Positions 58,515 to 64,000 of a stretch of DNA of 64,000 nt are shown here, one piece after another. Origin of the DNA: CAVTUU01 sp045804965 (GTDB lineage: Bacteria > Chloroflexota > Chloroflexia > Thermomicrobiales > UBA6265); assembly GCA_045804965.1 (NCBI GenBank), contig JBJMMD010000010.1, forward strand, positions 62,001 to 126,000, in the 5' to 3' direction. How positions within the stretch are numbered: position 1 is the stretch's first letter; every line of letters starts with the position of its first letter. The position numbers were made by a program, and so were the translations under genes. Under the pieces are notes generated by a model. The model saw nothing but the letters and a program-made list of their open reading frames with translations. It had not been told where the DNA came from and searched no databases.

Positions 58515-60224
58515 CTAACTCTTCCCCTCGAAGGTGCGGCGGGGATAGCCGGTGGCGCCGTCGGGCAAGGGTGAGCGCTTGTGGTCAGACATGATCTGGC
58601 CAGTCCCGTCGGTGGCGCGGAGCACCATTTTCATCTGGCCTTTTGTCGCCTCGAAGGGGAACGCCCAGCGAACCCAGGTGAATGGCGGGTTGAGCGCCGG
58701 TTCGAGCGTGGCGTCGGCCCAGGTATCTCCATCGTCAAGACTTATTTCAACCCGCGAGATTCCGCGATTGCCGGCCGCAGCAACGCCTGCGGCGATCACG
58801 GGCCCGATGGCGAGATCGTCGCCACTTTGCGGGGTGTCAATTCGACCCCAAATCTGGGTGGTCGCGTCGTCGCTCCAGCCGCGTGTCTGCCAGTAACCTT
58901 TGAAGTCGTTATCCACCAATTCGATCTTCTGCAACCATTTCACGTTTTTCATGCCGTAGATACCGGGCACGATCATCCGCGCCGGATAACCGTGATCATC
59001 GGTCAGCGGCTGGCCATTGAGACCGGTGACGACGATGACGTTCGGGTCCATTGCCTTGTCGAGGTGGATCGAATCTTCGTAGTCGTCCGCACAGTGGAAC
59101 TTGACCTTTATGGCGTCCGGCTTGACTCCTGCCTCGTCGAGCAGATCCTTGAGCGAGAAGCCCTGCCACTCGCCGGTGCTGGTCAGGTCGCCGTTGAGCT
59201 CATTGGAAATGCAGCATAACGTCGTGATCTTCTTCGTCGCCGCCCGATTCACCACGTCCTGGTAAGAGAGCGTCAGTTCCTTATTGACGTGCCCGGTGAC
59301 TTTCAACTGCCAACCATCGCTCGATACCGTCGGGTCGGTGAGATTCTTGGAGACGTGGTAGAAGTCTTCGACTTTCGTCAGGACCGGCGTGATCTTCTGC
59401 TGCGCGTCGAGCTGCGGGAAGACGGTGGTCGCGTCGACTGTTGCTTGCGGAGCCACGGTCGGCGTGAGTTGCGCGACATTGCTGGCCTGCTGCGTGGCGA
59501 CGATCGAATCGACTGTGTCCTGCTGAGCTGCGGAGCTCGCACCCGACGTCTTTTTAGGATTCAAAAGCCTCCACGAGAGCCCGCCGACAGCCAAGACGCC
59601 GGCGACCGATGAAAGTGCGACGGCTCCCCGAGTTACCGCTTCGCGACGTGACAGGGCTTCGTTTATTGTCTGTGGCTTTTCAGCAGGCGCGCGGTCGAAT
59701 GACCAAGCGATCGCCCAAACGATGCCGTAAAGAGCAAATGTAATGAAAAGTTGGATGAGGATATCGCTCGTGTAGCTGCTCTTTGTGGCGAAGAAGCCGA
59801 GGTGAGCGATCGGCATCACCACGACGAGCGTGAAGAGCAAGAAGACACCGGAAACGGCAAGACCCGCAACGAGACGTCCGATCCACCCGCGGTTCATGCG
59901 CCTGCTCAGGCTAGCGGCGGCGATGCCACCGTAATAGCCCACGACGAGGATACCGATGATGACAGAAACGAAGAGGCTTTTCTTGGCCAAGCTGCCGTAA
60001 TTCTCAGTTGCCGTACCGAACCATGAGATCGGGGTCAAACGCGAAATTGCGGCGACGATGAACTCCGGAAACGCTTGCACGACGCCGTTGTCGGACCAAT
60101 TGAGCCGCCACAAGAGTTGCACGGCAAGCATGACGAGCACAGCCAGGAATCCAGCTTGTCCCGCTCGCGAACGATTTTGATAGCTCAATGTTGAAGTCGT
60201 CGCTATTGCTGATTGATCGCTCAT
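58515..60224 (-). CDS. Molybdopterin sulfite-oxidase-type enzyme with N-terminal membrane domain
   Basis: 569 residues. The first ~175 residues hold four or five transmembrane helices (FLAVLVMLAVQLLW, LFVSVIIGILVVGYYGG, VSGVFLLFTLVVVM, LFITFALYGIVWAIAW). Next is a Tat-like segment (RREAVTRGAVALSSVAG). The molybdopterin domain (~300-470) has the Mo-ligand Cys in KITTLCCISNELNG, plus GEWQGFSLKDLLDEAG, KFHCADDYEDSI and GYPARMIVPGIYGMKNVKW. A dimerisation domain with SRVEISLDDGDTWADA ends it. It is probably a YedY/sulfite-oxidase relative acting outside the membrane, with electrons passed to the membrane part. Substrate unknown. Confidence 0.9.
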   Translation of the reverse strand: MSDQSAIATTSTLSYQNRSRAGQAGFLAVLVMLAVQLLWRLNWSDNGVVQAFPEFIVAAISRLTPISWFGTATENYGSLAKKSLFVSVIIGILVVGYYGGIAAASLSRRMNRGWIGRLVAGLAVSGVFLLFTLVVVMPIAHLGFFATKSSYTSDILIQLFITFALYGIVWAIAWSFDRAPAEKPQTINEALSRREAVTRGAVALSSVAGVLAVGGLSWRLLNPKKTSGASSAAQQDTVDSIVATQQASNVAQLTPTVAPQATVDATTVFPQLDAQQKITPVLTKVEDFYHVSKNLTDPTVSSDGWQLKVTGHVNKELTLSYQDVVNRAATKKITTLCCISNELNGDLTSTGEWQGFSLKDLLDEAGVKPDAIKVKFHCADDYEDSIHLDKAMDPNVIVVTGLNGQPLTDDHGYPARMIVPGIYGMKNVKWLQKIELVDNDFKGYWQTRGWSDDATTQIWGRIDTPQSGDDLAIGPVIAAGVAAAGNRGISRVEISLDDGDTWADATLEPALNPPFTWVRWAFPFEATKGQMKMVLRATDGTGQIMSDHKRSPLPDGATGYPRRTFEGKS

Positions 60225-60402
60225 CGTGAAATCCTCGATAGGCGGATTTGGAAACTTCGCCGGAGATCGGACACTCGACGTCCATATGAATGGATACGAT
60301 AGACCACGCACCGCGGTTGCAACCACGTGGGGTCGTCGGTAGAGATTACACGCCGTGAGCGTTACGCAACTACCATATGATCTTACGTGAACCTTACGCC
60401 CA

Positions 60403-61134
60403 TCAGTTCACAAAACCGAAAATGAGGTAAACGACAAGCCAGTGTGCCGCCGGAGCGGTCAGCACCCTTCCGGGCCATCGCCGTAATGCGCGGCAGCAGA
60501 TCGCGACCACAATACCTGCCGCCAGACCCGCGAAAAACGCAAGCACGGGCGATGCGCTCTCAGGTCCGAACGCCGTGAGCATTCCTGCTTCCATTCCCCA
60601 TGACAGTCCAAAGAACAGGATCGCGGCCGCTTGGCCCCGCGCCGGATCCGGGAATGAGCGTGCCACCACGCCGAAGTTGATAAGGTGGTACGCCGCAACG
60701 TTCGCGAGACCGAACAAGCCGATTTTCAGCACGGGCTCAACTGGACCGACTAGGAGTCGCGCCACCAAGACCATGAGCGGCAAGCCTAAGAGCAGCAATC
60801 TAACCTGTGTCGCTGCTGGCGACTGCACCGGCTCTAGGTCTTGTTCAACGTCGGCATCGCGCGGACTGAGCGGGCGCTCCTTGAGATAGATAAACGCAAG
60901 CACTGCCGCGAACGTCGGGCCGGCAAGCCGAAAAAGATACCAAGGCATCGGAATTTCGTCCGGAGTCCCCGCCGGCGCCGAGGTGAGCACGAGGATCAGC
61001 GGCCACGTCGCTTGCTGGACAAGCGTCAGATTGAGCCAGCGATAGGTCCGCTTGAACGAAGCCAAGCGGTCGCTGAGCACAAGCTGACCCCCAGCCGTGG
61101 TCGCGGCGGATTGTGGCTCCGTGGGCTTGTGCAT
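60403..61134 (-). CDS. Hypothetical multi-pass membrane protein
   Basis: 243 residues with about six hydrophobic helices (LNLTLVQQATWPLILVLTSA, LFRLAGPTFAAVLAFIYL, LLLLGLPLMVLVARLLVG, IGLFGLANVAAYHLINF, FFGLSWGMEAGMLTAF, VLAFFAGLAAGIVVAICC). No transporter signature recognised. ATG 61134. Upstream of the sulfite-oxidase-like gene on the same strand, 178 bases away, so not clearly co-transcribed. Confidence 0.7.
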   Translation of the reverse strand: MHKPTEPQSAATTAGGQLVLSDRLASFKRTYRWLNLTLVQQATWPLILVLTSAPAGTPDEIPMPWYLFRLAGPTFAAVLAFIYLKERPLSPRDADVEQDLEPVQSPAATQVRLLLLGLPLMVLVARLLVGPVEPVLKIGLFGLANVAAYHLINFGVVARSFPDPARGQAAAILFFGLSWGMEAGMLTAFGPESASPVLAFFAGLAAGIVVAICCRALRRWPGRVLTAPAAHWLVVYLIFGFVN

Positions 61135-61199
61135 GATGCCCTAACCGCGATGGATGACGCGGCTACACGGCGAATGCCGCCTTGGAGCGCAACTCGTCT

Positions 61200-61219
61200 G
61201 GGCGTACGGCTGTACGCCC
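61200..61219 (-). terminator. Hairpin downstream of the E2 gene
   Basis: GGGCGTAC-GGCT-GTACGCCC. A partial echo (GGCTGTACGCCC) follows at about 61271. This 225-base gap lies between the 3' end of the 2-oxoacid dehydrogenase operon and the next membrane protein gene. Confidence 0.45.
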
Positions 61220-61359
61220 CAGGGGGCGCGCGACCCGGTTCGGCATCGCCAACCGCCGTCTTCACCGGGCGGCTGTACGCCCTTGCAGAGAACACGGTTC
61301 GTGGTCCCCTGCCTTGGCCTGGATGGCCTGGCCGGTCGTAGCGCGGGTGAGCGAACTCC

Positions 61360-62769
61360 TTACGACAACGCGAGCAACATCGGGTTTTGCAGGTACCTCT
61401 TCACCGCTTGCAGGAAGCGGGCGATTTCCGCGCCGTCAGTCACGCGGTGATCGGCGGAGACGGTGATCTTCATCCGGTGGCCAATCTTGATTTCCCCCTC
61501 CTCGACGACCGGCGTCTCCTTGATCGAGCTCACCGCCAAGATCGCGGCCTGCGGCGGATTGATGACCGCAATAAACTCTTCGACATCGAACATGCCGAGG
61601 TTGCTGATCGTGAAGGTGCCGCCCTGGAATTCGTTCGGCTGGAGTCCGCCGTTGCGCGCGCGGTTGATCAGATCTTTGGCCAAGCGCGCGATCGCGCCCA
61701 GACTCTTCTGATCGGCATCAGCCACGAATGGGGCGATCAACCCGCCTTCGATCGCGACCGCGATGTTGATGTCAATGTTCGGGTGCTCGACGATCTGATC
61801 GTTTTCATACGAGGTGTTGAGGTTCGGGAACTCCCGCAGTGCCAGCGCCGTCGCCTTCACCACCATGTCATTGAACGAAATCTTCGCCGCGTCATCCTCG
61901 ACCAAACTGTTGATCTGCTCGCGAACGGCAACCGCGCCGCTCATGTCGATCTCGGCAGAGACGTAAAAATGCGGAATTGTCTGCTTCGCCTCAAGCATCC
62001 GTCGCCCGGTCGTCCGGCGGATGCGGCTGATGTCGTGCGGCGTGCCCGCGGGGCGCTCGGCGGCAGCGGCTGGAGCCGCGGCGGGCTGGACTGCGGGCGC
62101 GGCCGGCGCGGCGGGAGCTTGGGCAGCGGCTCCCTCTGGGCGGGGTTTCGCCCCGCTGATGTAGGGCATCACATCGTCTTTGACGATGCGGCCGCCCGGA
62201 CCAGTGCCGGCGATCGCTTGCAGGTCGATGCCGTGTTCGGCCGCGAGGCGCTTGACCAGCGGCGAGGCGCGCAGGCGCTCGCCCGCAGCGCGCTCGATCG
62301 GCGTGGAAACGACGCCGTTGCCCCCTGGAGCGGACGGCGCCTCGGCCTGTGGCAGCGACGTAACCGGCGCAGGTTCGGGACGCGTTTCCGCGGCGGGCGC
62401 GGCTGGTTGGGCGATTGGCGCGGCCTCGGCCGGGGCCGCTTCCCCAGCGGCGACCTGGGCCGGAGCTGGTTCTTCCTTCGCGGGAGCAGCTTCTTCCTTG
62501 GCCGGGGCGGCAGCGGCGGCGCCAACTTCGCTCGCCTCGCCGATCTTCGCGACCGGCGTACCGACCGGCACGGTCTCCCCTTCGGCAATCAATGTTTCTG
62601 TGAGGACCCCGCTGTCGAACGCCTCGATCTCAATCGTGACCTTATCAGTTTCGATCTCGGCAATCGCCTCGCCACGCTCAACGGGATCGCCCACGTTCTT
62701 GAGCCAGCGGAGCAGTGTGCCCTCGGTCATGTCGTACCCCATCTGGGGCATGATCATTTCTTTCGCCAT
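61360..62769 (-). CDS. Dihydrolipoamide acyltransferase (E2) of a 2-oxoacid dehydrogenase complex
   Basis: 469 residues. One lipoyl domain (1-78) has the lipoylated Lys in IETDKVTIEIEAF. A long Ala/Pro/Glu linker leads to the peripheral-subunit-binding domain (ASPLVKRLAAEHGIDLQAIA, GTGPGGRIVKDDV), a second linker, and the catalytic domain (~240-469). The latter has IPHFYVSAEIDMSGAV, FTISNLGMFDVEEFIAVINPPQAAIL and the active-site SADHRVTDGAE (HRxxDG). It transfers the acyl group to CoA. Pyruvate is the likeliest substrate but branched-chain acids or acetoin are possible. GGAGG precedes ATG 62769. Confidence 0.92.
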   Translation of the reverse strand: MAKEMIMPQMGYDMTEGTLLRWLKNVGDPVERGEAIAEIETDKVTIEIEAFDSGVLTETLIAEGETVPVGTPVAKIGEASEVGAAAAAPAKEEAAPAKEEPAPAQVAAGEAAPAEAAPIAQPAAPAAETRPEPAPVTSLPQAEAPSAPGGNGVVSTPIERAAGERLRASPLVKRLAAEHGIDLQAIAGTGPGGRIVKDDVMPYISGAKPRPEGAAAQAPAAPAAPAVQPAAAPAAAAERPAGTPHDISRIRRTTGRRMLEAKQTIPHFYVSAEIDMSGAVAVREQINSLVEDDAAKISFNDMVVKATALALREFPNLNTSYENDQIVEHPNIDINIAVAIEGGLIAPFVADADQKSLGAIARLAKDLINRARNGGLQPNEFQGGTFTISNLGMFDVEEFIAVINPPQAAILAVSSIKETPVVEEGEIKIGHRMKITVSADHRVTDGAEIARFLQAVKRYLQNPMLLALS

Positions 62770-62824
62770 CTCGGCCTCCGAGTGCTGGGGCTTCCAGCGC
62801 CGCGCAATACCCAAGTGGGTTGCC

Positions 62825-63856
62825 TTATTTCCGGTAGAGCGTGTGCTTGACGGCCGCCATCAGCTCATCTTTGCCAGGGAAGGCGATCCGTTCAAGGTTC
62901 TTCGCATACGGCACGGGAACTTCGAGCGAGGCGACGCGGGCAATGGGCGCGTCGAGATAATCGAACGCCTCCTCTTGGATTCGGGCCGCGATCTCCGCGC
63001 CCAATCCCATTGTTCGCCAGCTCTCCTCGGCCACGACGACGCGATTGGTCTTCTTCACCGATTCGATCACGGGCCCCATGTCGAGCGGGCGGAGCACGCG
63101 CAGATCGATGATCTCCGCTTCCAGGCCCTCTTGGTCTTTGAGCTCGTTCGCAACCCCAACGGCGACATGCGCCATTCGCGACCAGGACACGATGGTGACG
63201 TCCTTGCCGGGCCGGCGCACCTCGGAACCGAAGAGCGGCAATTCAAAGTCTCCTTCCGGCACCGGACCCTTGTTGCGGTAGATAAGTGAATGCTCGATGA
63301 AGATCACAGGGTCCTCAGCGCGGATGGCGGCAGTGAGGAGACCCTTGGCGTCGGCCGGTGTCGATGGCATCACCACAATCAAGCCGGGAATGTGCGCGTA
63401 CCAGCCTTCAAAGGTCTGCGAGTGGGTTGCGCCGAGCGAGCCCCAACCGGCGGCCGTGCGGATCACCATCGGCACGCCGAACTGGCCGCCAAACATATGC
63501 CGCATCTTCGCCGCGTGGTTCACGATCTGGTCGATCGCGAGCAAGCTGAAGTTAATCGTCATCAACTCGACGACTGGCCGCATACCGCCCATGGCCGCGC
63601 CGATCGAGGCGCCGACGATGCCCGATTCGGAAATCGGCGTGTCGATCACGCGCTCGCGGCCATACTTCTCCTGGAAGCCGCGGGTGACGACATAGGAACC
63701 ACCATAGGCTCCGATGTCCTCGCCAAGCAAGACAACGCGCTCATCGCGGTCCAGCTCCTGCGTGATGGCCTCGCGCAGGGCATCGCGATAGCTCAGTTCG
63801 CGCGTGGCAGCGGCGTCTGTGCCTGCCGGCGCCGGGGCTACATCTGTTACCAACAT
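62825..63856 (-). CDS. 2-oxoacid dehydrogenase E1 component, beta subunit
   Basis: 343 residues, transketolase-like thiamine-diphosphate subunit. Features: LLGEDIGAYGGSYVVTRGF, RVIDTPISESGIVGASIGAAMGGMRPVVE, GGQFGVPMVIRTAAG, ATHSQTFEGWYAHIPGLIVVMPST, EHSLIYRNKG, and the C-terminal VVAEESWRTMGLGAEIAA with VPVPYAKNLE. It pairs with E1 alpha to decarboxylate the 2-oxo acid and load the lipoyl group of E2. It ends 55 bases before the E2 start in one operon. Confidence 0.94.
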   Translation of the reverse strand: MLVTDVAPAPAGTDAAATRELSYRDALREAITQELDRDERVVLLGEDIGAYGGSYVVTRGFQEKYGRERVIDTPISESGIVGASIGAAMGGMRPVVELMTINFSLLAIDQIVNHAAKMRHMFGGQFGVPMVIRTAAGWGSLGATHSQTFEGWYAHIPGLIVVMPSTPADAKGLLTAAIRAEDPVIFIEHSLIYRNKGPVPEGDFELPLFGSEVRRPGKDVTIVSWSRMAHVAVGVANELKDQEGLEAEIIDLRVLRPLDMGPVIESVKKTNRVVVAEESWRTMGLGAEIAARIQEEAFDYLDAPIARVASLEVPVPYAKNLERIAFPGKDELMAAVKHTLYRK

Positions 63857-63897
63857 CTTCTCCTTCGCGGTGTGGCTCCTTGCTACGTTCTCACCGG

Positions 63898-64000
63898 TTA
63901 TCGGACGTTGATCGCGCCGTATGGGGTCGCGTCCGATTCCGCCTCCGGCGCTTTGCCGCCAAACTGGGCGATTGCCGCCGGCGAATAGAGATGATCGTAG
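63898..64000 (-). CDS. C-terminal end of the upstream operon gene, probably E1 alpha (truncated by window edge)
   Basis: The last 33 codons are visible: YDHLYSPAAIAQFGGKAPEA, then a tail ending PYGAINVR and TAA at 63898-63900. Codon use fits a real gene. It stands 41 bases upstream of E1 beta on the same strand, the usual place of the E1 alpha subunit, but the tail itself carries no diagnostic motif. Confidence 0.6.
   Translation of the reverse strand, partial: YDHLYSPAAIAQFGGKAPEAESDATPYGAINVR

Noticed and set aside
61200..61290. Short direct repeat GGCTGTACGCCC as the start of a CRISPR or iteron array
   Set aside because: Only two imperfect copies about 60 bases apart; the first is half of a simple hairpin after the E2 gene.
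61387..62850. 487-codon plus-strand frame opposite the E2 gene
   Set aside because: Antisense shadow; E2 lipoyl, binding and catalytic motifs are clear on the minus strand.
1..64000. CRISPR array, tRNA, rRNA, prophage, integrase or transposase genes
   Set aside because: No regularly spaced direct repeats, no tRNA cloverleaf with a TTCGA arm in context and no recognisable recombinase motif were found by reading both strands. A short tRNA or a degraded element could be missed by eye.

Overview
The window is bacterial chromosomal DNA of high GC content with dense, mostly single-copy housekeeping and accessory genes. The gene set points to Chloroflexota, possibly a Thermomicrobia/Sphaerobacter-like lineage. 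It includes F420-type oxidoreductases (LLM class and PPOX class), a pyrophosphate-type phosphofructokinase, a split lipoate ligase, a DUF4395-thioredoxin pair, an orphan helicase-associated protein, and many proteins carrying added zinc ribbons. This placement is inferred from gene content; no rRNA or tRNA gene was seen. Start codons GTG and TTG are frequent, and many neighbours overlap by ATGA, so translational coupling is common.

Layout. 1-830: more AT-rich left edge with the C-terminal part of an ImmA/IrrE-like protein. 834-3806: an SRAP (YedK/HMCES-like) gene with altered catalytic residues, DUF3072 and DUF2199 genes, and an intact FAD amine-oxidase-like gene. A frameshifted relic of a similar oxidoreductase sits upstream of the SRAP gene. 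3972-12060: helicase-associated protein, MarR regulator, two exported beta-propeller proteins, proline iminopeptidase and an EamA transporter. 12239-18730: TlpA-type thioredoxin, Excalibur-domain protein, IlvE, PIG-L deacetylase, DtxR-like regulator, DUF2891. 18797-24761: dynamin-like GTPase, DUF2171, a wHTH regulator overlapping a PPi-type PFK, and a CBS/zinc-ribbon protein. 24881-27878: PadR regulator, an aromatic amino acid decarboxylase of visibly lower GC, a TrmO-like protein and an F420-type PPOX protein.

28109-31478 is a tight five-gene unit on the minus strand in the order DUF4395, thioredoxin, OsmC, O-acetylhomoserine sulfhydrylase (MetY), CoA-binding protein. It looks like a sulfur-assimilation or sulfur-redox cassette. 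31837-37856: Na+/H+ antiporter, NlpC/P60 hydrolase with a structured leader, VOC and DinB-like proteins, then the two-piece lipoate ligase and a DUF1232 protein. 37868-42288: zinc-ribbon/GAF/PAS histidine kinase facing FIST and DUF4388 signalling genes. 42490-50260: LLM oxidoreductase, IspH, lipoprotein deacetylase, HAD phosphatase, RsbRD-N-like protein, receiver protein, and a large internally duplicated exported protein. 50266-57111: proline dehydrogenase, MFS transporter, HD phosphohydrolase, PAP2-like membrane protein, MscL with a zinc ribbon. 57425-64000: SH3b protein, membrane-anchored sulfite-oxidase-like enzyme, and the minus-strand 2-oxoacid dehydrogenase operon (E1 alpha tail, E1 beta, E2), whose E2 lipoyl domain is a plausible client of the lipoate ligase at 36.2-37.3 kb.

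Non-coding structure is informative. A dispersed two-hairpin palindromic repeat occurs at six places, always in intergenic space beyond a gene's 3' end. A separate long-hairpin element lies at 54.17-54.25 kb. Several perfect stem-loops punctuate gene ends. No CRISPR array, prophage, integrase or transposase was found. I see no single obvious undescribed defence or biosynthetic system. The best leads are the variant SRAP protein, the sulfur cassette, the overlapping wHTH/PFK pair, the repeat family, and the structured leader before the NlpC/P60 gene.
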